Shown here: positions 34,401 to 45,900 of the stretch, in pieces
Layout of the letters: the number at the start of each line of letters is the position of its first letter
Position numbering within the stretch: the first letter of the stretch is position 1
Assembly (NCBI GenBank): GCA_006384855.1
Contig: VCJN01001596.1
Coordinates: 167,812-231,811, forward strand
Length of the DNA: 64,000 bases
DNA from: Tetraselmis striata
Lineage: Eukaryota; Chlorophyta; Chlorodendrophyceae; Chlorodendrales; Chlorodendraceae
Direction: 5' to 3'
Translations under genes and position numbers: made by a program
The notes under the pieces: model-generated
What the model was told of the DNA's origin: nothing
What the model saw: only the letters and a program-made list of their open reading frames with translations
Databases searched by the model: none

Positions 34401-35617
34401 CTTATCTGATACACACAATCCATCGTGCAAGCTGCTTCTCCTTGTGGCGCTGCTCTGAGAGCACCCAGGAAGAGTCAGCTGCCCGGGCCTCGTGCACTGA
34501 GTCTATGGAGGCTATCCCGTCCGCTGGCGCAGCGCATGCTATACTGACCCTGTTGTGAGGGCGAGGCAAACTGACACTCTGCAGCGTGCTGTACAGGGCA
34601 TTGTACCTACTTGTCATGCAAGGGCGATGACGTGCCGAGTGCCGTGGTGGCAGCCGGAGCCAGTTACACTGCTTGAGCAGCATGAGTGGTATCCCGATGG
34701 GCTGAGAATTGCGTTGCTCAAAGGTGTGGAAAGAGAAGCTGAACATAGCCTCGAAACACTGAGCGCTTTGCCTCAGGCGGGCGCGATGCAGCCCTCGGAG
34801 TGCTCCCTGAGAGGCGCGAGGGGCACACCACCAGGCTGATGGCGGGACTGAGGCGCTACTCAAGGCTGCCACAATTCATGCCCTCATGGTCCACCTAGGT
34901 AAGCTTGAGGTATGCCGATCTCTCACAATCGCTCTTATCCGCGCCAGAAAGTCGCCCCACTGCGCGCCACTCAAATCAGCTGCCTCCCTTCTCCCGCCAG
35001 TGCATTGCGTGCACGTAAATAGCACCCGGGCCCTGACTCAACATCCGGTTCCCGCTTAAGCGCACATCCAGATATCACTCCCGCCAGCGTGGGCCGCTGA
35101 GAAAATGCGCGGCACAGTCACCAAAGGGGGAGAGTCTGAACAAGATCACCTCAGGTATAATGCCACAAGTACCCCCATGCACAACAAGATGGGCAAGTTT
35201 GGCAGGATTTTAATGTTGTAAGTGCACCTGCTCTCGTAGGTTGTCGAACGAAACAGTACCATTCACATCATCGCATGCAGTCCGTTAGAATCATGATAGT
35301 TGACATAATTTTTTAGCACGTTAGATAGCCACTAGATGAGATATACAACCAACGTGTGCGGCTTTGCCCTCCTGAGCTCAAGTCTAGACCAAAACAAAGA
35401 ATGGAACAAAGAGCACTTTGCCTGCGCCTTGATGCTGGGAATGAAGCTGTGGATGCCCGCACCTTGATAGAGGCAGTTTCTTCGGATATTATCGCCCCCA
35501 CCACGGGCGCCCCCGACATGCGCTATACGTTGTTAGGAACACGCTGTCCCCCCCCCCCCCCCCCCCCCCCCCCCTTTTCTCTACGGGTACCTGCCGCATT
35601 CACAGACTATTGACCCC
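34401..35617. other. No gene recognised; C27 tract
   Basis: A minus-strand ORF of 156 codons (34402-34872) and a plus-strand ORF (34555-34839) overlap; neither has a recognised domain. A 27-base C run lies at 35548-35574, just before the repeat at 35618. Confidence 0.35.
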
Positions 35618-35900
35618 GGAGCTGTGAGCCGGCGGACAACCACGTCAGCCAGGGGCTCTGGGCCGCGTGGGCTGGTTGATGGCGGCTGGTTTTGCTTTGG
35701 CAGCAGTCATTCCTTGCATCCATGGCGGGGGCTTGCGCCCGGATGCTCGACCAGATTGCTGCGGGGGCCCGTGAGCCAAGGAGAGACAGAGAGGGAGACA
35801 CCTTGGCATTTTGGGGGGCAGCAGGAGAGCGCAAGGTGGTTTGGGGGGCGTCCGCGCAGCCCTATTGGGTGTGTCGCTACAGCCCTGTGATGGTGCGGGA
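35618..35900. repeat. Interspersed repeat, copy 1 (about 283 bp)
   Basis: Nearly identical to 42310-42590. Both copies follow a long C run and have weaker similarity upstream (35463-35500 with 42168-42203). Each lies a few hundred bases beyond the 3' end of a minus-strand gene. The minus-strand frame stays open in both copies (words GCSDTPNR, LSLAHGPPQQSGRASG), which may simply reflect recent duplication. Confidence 0.8.
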
Positions 35901-36102
35901 GCGGAGAGGGAGGAGCGCTCAACAATCATCTAGGTTAAAAACAATCCAAGGACTAGAAAGGTAAAGGAGGGGGGTTGTTACGGAGGGAGAGAGGGCCGCA
36001 GCATCATCAGCCAACTGCCTGAGATGCCGCTGTTGCGGATGGAAGGGGGCGCACACCGCATGCCCAACTGAGTATTCAGTGTGCATGTATGTAGCATACG
36101 TA

Positions 36103-36107
36103 TTACA
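36103..36107 (-). terminator. Polyadenylation signal TGTAA (minus) of the cysteine-rich gene
   Basis: TTACA on the plus strand reads TGTAA on the minus strand, 71 bases past the stop codon at 36178. Distance and motif fit chlorophyte 3' end formation. Confidence 0.6.
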
Positions 36108-36177
36108 CGGGTTGATGCAGCAACCATCAACCATCAAGCACCACATGCTGAATCCGCCCCTCGACGACTCGCGCCTC

Positions 36178-37272
36178 TCAGACGGCATGGCTATGTGCGG
36201 AGCAGTCAGCACATAAGACACGATGTCTAACGGTCGCCCCCCAGATCGCGCTCACCTCACCGCACTTCATGCACGTGAAGTCGCGGCAGTCGATCCCTGC
36301 GCACTCGTACAGGCGTGTTATGCTGCCGTCCATGGGAGGCAGGCAGTCCTCTAGGGTGAATGGGAGCAGACCTGCGACCATACCGCAGGAAGAACCTTTG
36401 CAAGCCACCAGGCTCTTGTGCGGGTCCAGCGTGCGCTGCTTGGCATGTGTCACGCACTGGTGGCAGGCGTACAGGCTCTTGCGCCAGCTACGCATCGCCT
36501 GTGGGGACGCGCCATCCGGCGGCCGTTGGACAGCAATGAAGCTGTTGCACAGGTGTTGTGTCGGCTCGCCCTCATGGCCGCCCTCGACGCTTACCCGGCG
36601 GCAGCGGACCCAGGGGTACGGGCTGTGCCACGCCTTCTCCTCCCGCCACCGATACAGCTCCTCATCCGCGACACAGAGCGCTATGCGGAGCGTGTGAGCC
36701 AGCGCGAGCACCGTGCTCCTCGCCAGGCACTGCCGGTTGACACACACCAGCCCTAGATGGTCCTGCACGTGCGGCCTCCTCCTCCGCTCCGCCCACCCCT
36801 CCTCCTCCTCCTCCTCTGGGTGCACTACAAAGCCCACCCCCAGCTGCTCCTCACACAGAGGGCACGACATCCTCCGCAGTTGCTTGGCCGGAGGTGGAGC
36901 ATCACCGCAGCCGGAAGGGCAGAAGACTCTCGTGGGGTCTCCGGGCGGGTCACTGCCAGAAGCCAGCTCCTCTAGCCCCATACCACTCAGCTTGCGGGCA
37001 AACGCGTTCAGCTTGGCCGCCTGCTCCTCCGTGGGGCGGGCGACGTATTTAACCCGGGCGGCAATCTCGGCGTGCTCGCGTTCCGCTACCGCCTGCGCCA
37101 CCGCCGCTTTCGCCTCAGCCAGAGCCGCCTCCGCCGCCACCACGCGCTGCTTGGCATCCGCCTCCGCCTGCCTCGGAGCCGTCAGGTCGGCTGCCACACA
37201 GGCCCTCGTCGCGAGCTCCGCCAGGCTCGGCATGCGGCCCGCTGCCCGCCGCCTCTTATTGAGGCCCGACAT
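36178..37272 (-). CDS. Cysteine-rich protein with N-terminal coiled coil, 364 aa
   Basis: An uninterrupted frame runs from the ATG at 37272 to the TGA at 36178-36180. The frame is also open upstream to 37323 but without another ATG. Order of parts: a basic start (LNKRRRAAGR), possibly nuclear targeting; a heptad-rich helix (about residues 35-80, with words AEADAKQRVVAAEAALAEAK); then about 250 residues with paired cysteines (CPSGCG, CPLCEEQ, CVNRQC, CHQC, CKGSSCG, CAGIDCRDFTCMKCGE, CADC). Spacing of the pairs suggests several zinc sites, but it fits no finger class I can name. A run of six Glu follows CPLCEEQ. It may be a DNA- or protein-binding factor; this is inference. No intron is seen, unlike the other host genes here. 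Confidence 0.75.
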   Translation of the reverse strand: MSGLNKRRRAAGRMPSLAELATRACVAADLTAPRQAEADAKQRVVAAEAALAEAKAAVAQAVAEREHAEIAARVKYVARPTEEQAAKLNAFARKLSGMGLEELASGSDPPGDPTRVFCPSGCGDAPPPAKQLRRMSCPLCEEQLGVGFVVHPEEEEEEGWAERRRRPHVQDHLGLVCVNRQCLARSTVLALAHTLRIALCVADEELYRWREEKAWHSPYPWVRCRRVSVEGGHEGEPTQHLCNSFIAVQRPPDGASPQAMRSWRKSLYACHQCVTHAKQRTLDPHKSLVACKGSSCGMVAGLLPFTLEDCLPPMDGSITRLYECAGIDCRDFTCMKCGEVSAIWGATVRHRVLCADCSAHSHAV

Positions 37273-37665
37273 CTCCGCGCCGCCTGACAAGTCGTCTTTC
37301 GAAAGCAGGGTGCTAGGACGCAAGGGAGCAGCGTGCTGTCGTCGTTCTTGGTGCGCGCCGAACGGCGTTGTCCATGCGCCAGGTCAAGCCGGCGGTGGCG
37401 CGCCTTGCGATGGATGATTGATGGACGACGATGATGATGAATGTCGTCGCGCGAATTAGGCCTCGCGAGGGCTGCGCTGCTAGCTGCAGCATTCATGCCG
37501 TTTCCTGGAATAATCTGGAATAACCTGGAATAACTAACCTGCCGGTACAGGCCGTACCGGTACAGGCACGAATGATATACGGCGTGTATTGGTACCCTAG
37601 TGTTATTATTATAAGAGGGCCATTTTGGATTATCATATATTGGCAGACGCACCATACATGTATAT
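37273..37665. other. Upstream region of the cysteine-rich gene
   Basis: Presumed promoter side of the minus-strand gene. It holds a short tandem of GGAATAA/CCTGGAATAA words (37504-37535) and palindromic CCGTACCGGTAC words (37550-37565). No TATA box was chosen. Confidence 0.35.
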
Positions 37666-37886
37666 ATGGTCAGATGTAGTCATCTAGAGGTTTACAGTAC
37701 TTAGCAATGTTGTACTGCGCACGATCCCCGCGGTCGGCGCACGGACTGGGGCCTGCCGGCCCGCACCAGCACCACGACCTGAGGGATCCGCCCTCGGGCA
37801 CCGGCACTCTCTGCTTTGCGCTCGCCTCAACCGGCTCGCGCAAGCAGTCTCGACTCTAGCAGTCGAGCAGAGTGTCAGCTTACTCT

Positions 37887-38790
37887 ATGCCGACTCGGAC
37901 CCGAGCCTCAGCCTCCCGAGACGCTACACCTTCCCCACCCCGCGACAGCAGGATGCCCCCTCGTCCTGTACCGGAAGACGCCCTGGTCGACGACGCCCCG
38001 GGCGGCGCCACTGCGGCATCCATCGCGGAATTGGAGAAACGCCTGACGGCCCAAGCGGAAGCCCTGGAGAAGCGGCTGGCCGAGCAGTTCGAGGCGGCTA
38101 CGGCCGCCTTACTCGCTCGACTGGCCCCTCCCGTGCTATCGCCTCCTCCCAAAGGCACCCAGCCAGCCATTCCCGCGGGCGCGCCTACGCCCGAGGGTGG
38201 TGAGCAAGGAGCGCAAGAGCCCCTTCCTGCTGAGCTAGACGCACTCGACACCGAGCTCGAGTACGTCGACTTCGCCTACTTCGGTCAAGTCCCCCCTTCC
38301 GGTCTGGAGCCACCCCCACGCGACGGCGACGAGCCTCGCTTGTGGATTCTGACCGGCGACGACACCGAATTGGCAAAACGCCTGACGGCCCAAGCAATAG
38401 CCCTGGAGAAGCGGCTGGCCAAGCAGTTCGAGGCGGCTACGGCCGCCTTACTCGCTCGACTGGCTCCTCCCGTGCTATCGCCTCCTCCCAAAGGCACCCA
38501 GCCAGCCATTCCCGCGGGCGCGCCTGCGCCCGAGGGTGGTGAGCAAGGAGCGCAAGAGCCCCTTCCTGCTGAGCTGGACGCACTCGACACCGAGCTCGAG
38601 TACGTCGACTACGCCTACTTCGGTCAAGTCCCCCTTTCCGGTCTGGAGCCACCCCCACGCGACGGCGACGAGCCTCGCTTGTGGATTCTGACCGACGACA
38701 CCGCCGCCCGCGGCCTCGCGGAGCAGCGGGGTCTGACAGCGTACGACAAGTACCAGTATCTTCGCTGTTATGCTAAGGCCTGCGGCCAAT
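37887..38790 (+). CDS. Gag-like ORF with in-frame 113-residue tandem duplication
   Basis: The first ATG is at 37887; the frame stays open to 39140, but the last part overlaps the recombinase frame, so the real protein part likely ends near 38790. A 339-base unit (38034-38354 with 38373-38693) is repeated in frame. Each unit has a coiled coil (EKRLTAQAEALEKRLAEQFE), a Pro-rich linker and an acidic end (ELDALDTELEYVD). Few differences separate the units, so the duplication is recent. Position right after A1 and the coiled-coil start suit a Gag. No zinc knuckle is present. Confidence 0.5.
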
Positions 38791-38977
38791 CCCTGGCGGT
38801 ACGGCCGTCACTGCAGTACAGTGTACAGTACCTGGGCCGCCCGTCCCGCGCACGGCGCCCGCGCCCGGGCTCTGGAGCGCCCTGGACGGTGTCGATGGCG
38901 GCCGAGCCCCACCTTCTTGCCGACCTCTCTCCGGCGCCGGCCTGCCGACCAAGTTTTGGAGCGTCTCCCCGCTGGAG

Positions 38978-39223
38978 CCTTCCGCCGCTTGGTCCTTTTC
39001 AGCCACTCCCACTGACTGGCTGCGGGACGCCCGCCTGGCGGCGGGCGCCCAGCCGCCCCCCAGTGTCGCGTGGGCATCGCACAGGTTGCGCAAAGGCGCG
39101 GCCTCGGCAGCGAGCTGCTATGCTGCGTTTCTGCTGCTAGCTCGTCCCCGTCCGGCCGCTACACTTCGCTACCTGTGCAAGCCTTTGGCTTTCTTCTCTG
39201 GCAAATCGTGCCTCCTTGGGTAA
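38978..39223 (+). pseudogene. Tyrosine recombinase C-terminal remnant
   Basis: In frame from about 38978 to the TAA at 39221-39223 one reads WSFSATPTDWLRDARL, a Pro run, then WASHRLRKGAASAASCY. This aligns block by block with the recombinase of the 13-20 kb element (DWLTTTVRL, a Pro run, then WTSHSLRKGASSAAN). The catalytic H-x-L-R is kept; the GGW and Tyr nucleophile region is lost. The stop codon falls within B1, right before A2, as in the other element. Confidence 0.7.
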
Positions 39224-39524
39224 ATGGTCAGATGTAGTCATCTAGAGGTTTACAGTACTTAGCAATGTTGTACTGCGCACGATCCCCGCGGTCGGCGCAC
39301 GGACTGGGGCCTGCCGGCCCGCACCAGCACCACGACCTGAGGGATCCGCCCTCGGGCACCGGCACTCTCTGCTTTGCGCTCGCCTCAACCGGCTCGCGCA
39401 CCCACCCACCCACAGCCATCTTTCTGCGCTAGGAGACACCCAGGCCAAGCCTGTGGTTCTCGTCTTAGCCTCCAATGTAAGCGAGCTGACATTCTTTGGC
39501 AAATCGTGCCTCCTTGGGTAAATG

Positions 39525-42309
39525 CATGTGTACTACAGATGTACATCGGATATGACTAGCCGGACGCACGCACCAAGGCCGATTGCATAGTAAGTTAGTA
39601 ACTAGTCGATTGCCTACTTTCAGCATATACATATGCATACCTACTACGGCAACATAGTCGCTATTTGAACATCGCACTGGCAGGTGCTCTGGAAACAGGT
39701 GGAAATGAACATCCGGCGAACGCGGCCGAGAGCGACGTCACCTAGCTGCGGTCAAATTTCAGCGACGAGCTGGATGACTAGGAGACCAGAGGTCGTAGGA
39801 CAGGGGGCCTATGCACCCGCGGCCTGAACAATAATAGCAACATGCAGCAAAGGCGAGGGCAGAGACGGAGCGGCCTTAACTACCGGGCGGGAGCAGCCGT
39901 GGCCAGGTGGATGATTGACAAGCACCTAATCAACAGCAGGTGGGAGCCATCGCTGCTGCTGGCAGAATTACATCAGGATGATGGAGCTGTGGGTAGTACG
40001 TACGGGTAGTGCTAATGGATATTATTGCAGTATGCGGACAAGTGGAACTGTTCATGGACTTGGGGCGTTGAAGACTTAAGGTCTTCTACTCTTCTATCGG
40101 TGTAATTTTAGTAGCAGAATTATTGGCATTGATACACCCATCAATGTATGGTATGTATATCCAGTGCCGCTAACCAGCTGCGGACAAAATCGAAGTACAG
40201 AAGGAATAATACCGGTAAATTCAGGTCTGTGCTATCTATGTCTTCAACTATTTATCGTGTGTAGTCAGAAAGCTGAAGAAACTACCGAGAGAGGAGGGGG
40301 TGGCAAGTCGGTACGCTGCTGGGGTGTGCCGCAGGGTGACTGATCGAAACACAGGAGCAGTATCTACCATACCCGCACCAGCTTCCCGTAGTACTTGTGA
40401 TTCTTTCGCCACCATCTAGTATAAGAATTGTGGATAGTGGAACTATCTCGGCTCTACAAAGGTGAACTATTTCTTGCCTCTTGCATCAGCTATATAGTCT
40501 ATTGCAAGTATAAGGAATGCAGCTAGCGCATGTAAACAATAAAATATAAGATATGACAGAGCGTGTGACTGTATACTCATTTACACTAGTGCGCAATGGC
40601 CATGCCCAGCGTCCTCTTGCACTGGTGTCTCTCATATTTGACCTGCCTTCTTGTAATACCACTCTTTACTATCACCGTGACGTGTAGTTGATACACTACG
40701 CGACTGTCTGATACACTCCACATTGCGTGCAAAGTGCGTGGCACAGCACGTGTTGACGGCAATCACAACACACGTTTACGTGTGTGCAATACACTAAACC
40801 ATGCGGGCAAAATGTCATCATGTTATGAGAACGAAGATGGGTCGCCGCAGTCGCTTCAAAAACACTGAATGTGTTTATAATCTATAGCAGGCTCCTGCCT
40901 GCGAGTACATCCCCTACGAGATCATGTGTTCCAACTGCACCCATTGATGTTGAAAAGCGCGCTCAGGCACGGCAGTGCTGCAAACAGCTCCTTGCTTATG
41001 TCAGACACTGCTTGGTTGGCTGCGGACACCTCCAATACCCAGCCGCATGCTGTCTTGCTCCCCCCCCCCCCCCCCCCCCACCCGCTTGTCTTGTAGAGTG
41101 CATGAACTATGTGCACACGCGAGTGGAAACAAAAGACCGTGCTGCTCCTCTGAACAATGTGGTCAGGCTCTTGTTCTGCTATGTCAATCTCTGCTTGCTT
41201 GAGAATTATGATAAGGAGTGTTGAGCATAGTACGGGATGTTCTGGTAGATGCCATTCAGGCTGACTAAGCAGGGTGCAGCGACCGCAGCAGCACCCCCAG
41301 CCGATGATCTAGAGTGATGCAAGGGGGCTAGAATTGCTTATGTAATCATCCCAGCAACAATTTCTTGGACATATCCGATGCGATGTGCAAGCTCAGTTAC
41401 GCATTCAGCACACTCAAGCAATATAATACTCAGCAGTTATCTTTCACACTGGGGTGATGCAAAATTGGTGGGGTAGTAATTCATAGCAAATATTGTTTTT
41501 GGAAATGACAGTATTCCACTTGCGGCAGCGTTACTTGTATGGTCGAAAATGTGGGATACGCACAGCGTACGTACCGAGCAGAAAGGCGTACATTTCAAAT
41601 CCTCGTCCGTGATACATTTTTGAAGTATTTGTGTATTTTAAGGATATGGAAATTTGTCCTGCCGACTTGAAGAATTATAGGTATTGACACGTAGTTCAAA
41701 TACGCCACTTACAACATCTTTTCCCTTTATTTTTTACAGGTTTAGTCTCCCCGTTTTGCATAGGGGCAGTTCGCATTGATTTGAGATCCTTGGGTATAAA
41801 AGCCTAAAGTACGTCTAATATTACGCACGCTGTGGATTCAAGTGGGGACCCTGCGCTACACCGTCACATTACAGACGAGAGAGAGAGGGGGGGGGGGGGG
41901 GGGGGGGGGGAGCGATGGATGAGGGTGATAGGTTTTCAGGCGACAGCTATGTCTGATTCTCTATCAATCAGCCAAGGTACCAGTGCCGGCGCAAATAAAT
42001 GAATAGAATCAGGCGCTAATAGTAAGAACAAGCCCTGCTGTCGTGATTATACCTCCTCAGCTATAAAAAAACACAGTGTTAATGAGGCGAGAACATTCTG
42101 CCGTCGCCTCGACTCTGGGAATTGAAATGCGGGTTCTTACTTGCACAAGTCCGCCGGCTTCCGCACCCAGGTAGAGGCAGCATCCTCAGAGATCATTGAG
42201 CGCACCTGTCTATCTTTATGCACGCGCTACCCCCCCCCCCCCCCGCCCCCCCCCCATCTCTCCCACCTTTCCTCTGCCTGCCGCATTCCCATGAAATTGA
42301 CCCGCACAA
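39525..42309. other. No gene recognised; C and G runs
   Basis: AT-rich sequence with a C run at 41060-41079, a GAGA stretch running into a G run (41875-41910), and C runs at 42230-42255. ORFs (for example 40871-41224) cross the C run and have no protein character. Nothing else was recognised. Confidence 0.4.
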
Positions 42310-42590
42310 GGAGCTGTGAGCCGGCGGACAACCACGTCAGCCAGGGGCTCTGGGCCGCGTGGGCTGGTTGATGGCGGCTGGTTCGCTTTGGCAGCAGTCA
42401 TTCCTTGCATCCATGGCGGGGGCTTGCGCCCGGATGCTCGACCAGATTGCTGCGGGGGCCCGTGAGCCAAGGAGAGACAGAGAGGGAGACAGCTAGTCAT
42501 TGTGGGGGGTAGCGGGAGAACGCAAGGTGGTTTGGGGGGCATTCCCGAAGTCCTATTGGGTGTGTCGCTACAGCCCTGTGATGGTGGGGG
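42310..42590. repeat. Interspersed repeat, copy 2 (about 281 bp)
   Basis: Second copy of the repeat at 35618-35900, same orientation, again preceded by a C run (42230-42255). A 26-base G run follows at 42654-42679. It lies about 380 bases past the stop of the FG-GAP gene. Confidence 0.8.
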
Positions 42591-42972
42591 ACGGGCGAGG
42601 GAGGGACACGCAAGACACATCCTGGAAAATGAAACCCCCGGAAGACAGCGAAAGGGGGGGGGGGGGGGGGGGGGGGGGGTTAACCCCCCGCCTGAGATGA
42701 TGCCGTGGCATAAATATGGAAGGAAGAGTACACCACATGCATGAGATGCCAGAGTTTCGAGTTTCGACCTGCAAGACATCCTACATACTGCTCAAGCCTG
42801 CGCCTGGCTTTCGAGTTCGCTGTTTCACCGCCCAGGGTATGACTGGGGACATGGCAAGCATGAGCTGCCGGCGTCCCTGTGGCCCGGCATTAACGGCCTG
42901 AGAACTACGGCTCTGTACAATATCCCGTACTCGTAGCTCGGAGCACGCCAGGCCAAGTCCCGTATCACTATC

Positions 42973-45900
42973 CTAGACAGTCCTGTCGTGGCCCGCAGCC
43001 GACTTGCCCTGCCGCCGGCGTATGCTGGCCTGCACGCTGAGCAGCGCCGGCTTTGCGAAGCGGCTCGCCAGCATGGCGGCGCCCATGCAGGCGGCACCGA
43101 GGAGGAAGCCGCCAGCCTGACCCAGGCCCGGCGCAGACACGCTGGGCTCGGCCTCGTCCTCCGTGACCTCGCCCATCATTTCCTGCACGATGGTGTGCTC
43201 AGCCACTGCCTGCCTCGTAACAGTGCCGCATCCACCACTGTTGACAACAGGGGGCATTGAGGCGGTCCTGGCATTCAGGGTGCGCACCGGATCAAACTCG
43301 GGCCGCAAAGCCATGGGGCGCGCGTGATACTTCGGCATGTTGACGACCGCCGCGCTCTGCTCCTCGCCAGCCTCCTCCTCCTGCTCCTCCTCCTCCTCAT
43401 CCGGCTTCAGCAAGGCCCTGCCCAGCCACACCCCGTGTCATTACGTGACCGGCAAGGCACAGCGTCAATCATGTAGCACTACAATGCAGATCCTGGTTGC
43501 GTCGGCGCCTCACCCGATGGCCTCGTCCCAAGACAGCGGCTCGAGCCCGTCCGCTGTCTCGACCGCCTTCTTCTTGGCATCTTTCATAGTGGGGAAGCGG
43601 TTGTAGCTCTCGCACGACAGCCGACTGCGCTCGTACAGGATGAGGCGGCCGCTCTCCTCGCCCACCAGCAGGTGCGGCCCCACCGTCTTGCCGATGCCGG
43701 TGATGGGGGTGACGGCGCCGTCCTGCGCCCCGATGGCGATTGGCACGCCATCGAAGTGCATCACCTGCGCCAACATCCATCCATGTAGGGGAAAAGTCAG
43801 AACCCCTGTGCGCTCACACACTCGCAGATGCCTCGCGACAGGGAGCGATGATGGGAGAAGGACGCTGCGACTCTCTTCCTGCTTACCTCGGGGTACTTGA
43901 ACACGGGCATCTTGCCAGCCTCCTGTTTGACGCCTCGGAGGAACAGGATCACGCTGGACGGAAAGCCCTGCAAGCAGTTCAGGCAATGCATCCTTCAGTT
44001 TGCCTTCAGCTGCGGATGCCGACGGATCTTGCGAACAGGGAGCAGCGAGCTCGTGGCGGACCTGGGAGGACGGCAGACCAAGGTCCGCGTCCGGCACCGA
44101 GGCGTGTCGCGGCACGCTGAGCAGCAGATCGAACACGTTGTCGAGGTCCCAGTCCACGAGGTTGATGTGGATGCGGCCCGTGGCACCGCCTGCCAGAAAG
44201 TGCGTCCGGATGGGCTTGCCGGTTCGCAGCCGCACCTTGCCTGCGTCCTTCAGGTTGTAGTCGTCGATGCGGTAAAAGGCGTGGAGGTCGTCCGCGTCGT
44301 CGATCATGATATACGTCTGCCTCCCATTGACCTGCGCCGTACCGTGGTAATCAGGACACACGCTGATCGATGCCGTCTCGCTGCACCGCATGTCCGCTCT
44401 GCAACTACGATGCACAAGGCAGCGGGTGATCACCTTTGCGATGCCGGGCTTCACACGCCACGGGCCGTGCAGCTCGAGGCCATCGTTGTACAGCGGCTGC
44501 CCAGGCTTGAGGCGTGGGCCACCTTCCGAGGCACGGCCGAGAAACACGGTGTGCTTGGCGGTGCCATCTGTCATGACGATATCCAGGGTGCCGTCGCCGT
44601 TCCAGTCGACCACAGTAGGGCAGGTGTAGCCGTACCGCGACTCTGCGGGCCCCTCAAGCGCCTGGTAGCCTGGTTGCACCTGCAGGGCAGCCGCAGCACA
44701 GGGTCAGTAAAGCGGCAGGCGACGCACCCTCCGAGCTGTAGGAGATGTGCAGCCTACAAGGATGGGGGGCAAGCAGCCAGGATGTTCCCTGTGCAGCCAG
44801 CCACCCACCTGGATGGTGACACCCCCGGCTCGCAGGGGCTCCCCCGGCAGCCATGCCGGCAAGCGGTTGGTCCCAACATTCCTGAAGAACAGGATGTTGC
44901 CGTACGCATTGCCGCTCACAATGTCGATGCGCCCATCGCCATCCCAGTCGACGGCGGACGGCACCGGGTTCTTGCCGGCGTATAGCTTCCCCTGAACCTC
45001 CGTGATCTGAGCATTGGGTGATGCCCGGCGAGTCAGTCAGAAGATGGTTGGGGCAGGCACGACCTGCCCGGTGCTGGCTGAATGTGTGGCTGCACTCTGG
45101 AGAGTGACTGCAGCACCATCTATTCAGGAGGGGAAGGGGGGAGGGGGGGCAGAAGGGGGGGGGGGGGGGGTCGCTGGAGGAGGAGGGAGGGCCTGGCGGC
45201 AGCGTACGTGCAACGGTGGGTAAAACATGGGGACGGTGCCTGACTCGGAGGTGTGCATGAAGAAGCGGTAGAACATGAGCGAGCCTTCACCGCCCACAAC
45301 CAAGTGGTTTAGCCCGTCCGGCCCTGGGTACATCACCGGGGCGCTCCTGGCGAAGCAGGTAGCAGCGAGGGGACGATCAGCCGCTGGGCGGCCGCTGGCT
45401 TGCAGAAAGGCGTTGCGGTGGAGGACAGCTATGCGCTTGTTTGGGTGTGTGGTCCGTGTGTTGTGACAGTCCGGGAGGGCGCTCACCGGGGGTAGGGGTG
45501 CTGCAGCACTGCGCCCTGTTGCCCAGTGAGCGGCTGCCGCCCCCGCAGGGCCACGGCATTGTCAGCCAGGTTGCGCATGTAGTAGAGCATCCCATACGCA
45601 GAGCCCACAACAAGAGAGCGCTCCGGTTCGCCCGTTACGTTGGTCATCAGGGTAGTTAGCCCGCAGTACCCGTACTGGATGTCGTGATCCGTCGCGGTGA
45701 CGCGCCGCGCCTGCAGGGGCGTAGAGCCAACCTCAGCCTACGGCCAGGTGGCAGCCCACACTGTTTGCAACACGCAGAGTAGCAAGGAAACCCGCACCGT
45801 GGTCGTCGGCGAGTCAGTGAAGCTCTTCAGCCTGACGCTGTACAGCGCGCTGTGCAGCCAGCCGCCGCGCCAAATGCCCGCGGAGTCGCGCGACGTGTAG

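Larger units (their letters stand above)
37666..39524 (+). mobile_element. Recombinase-type (PAT/TOC-like) element, deletion derivative
   Basis: A1 (37666-37842) and A2 (39224-39400) are 177-base direct repeats that look identical. B1 (39200-39226) and B2 (39498-39524) are identical 27-base repeats. Order: A1, ORF, B1-A2-B2, the split direct repeat layout of tyrosine-recombinase retrotransposons. The triplet ATG stands at the left end (37666-37668), at the B1/A2 junction (39224-39226) and at the right end (39522-39524), as expected for the recombination crossover. The interior holds a Gag-like ORF and only the C-terminal part of a recombinase. The whole element is 1.86 kb and cannot be autonomous. 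Confidence 0.8.

Noticed and set aside
34402..34872. 156-codon minus ORF
   Set aside because: No recognisable motif, an overlapping plus-strand ORF, and no splice or polyadenylation context.
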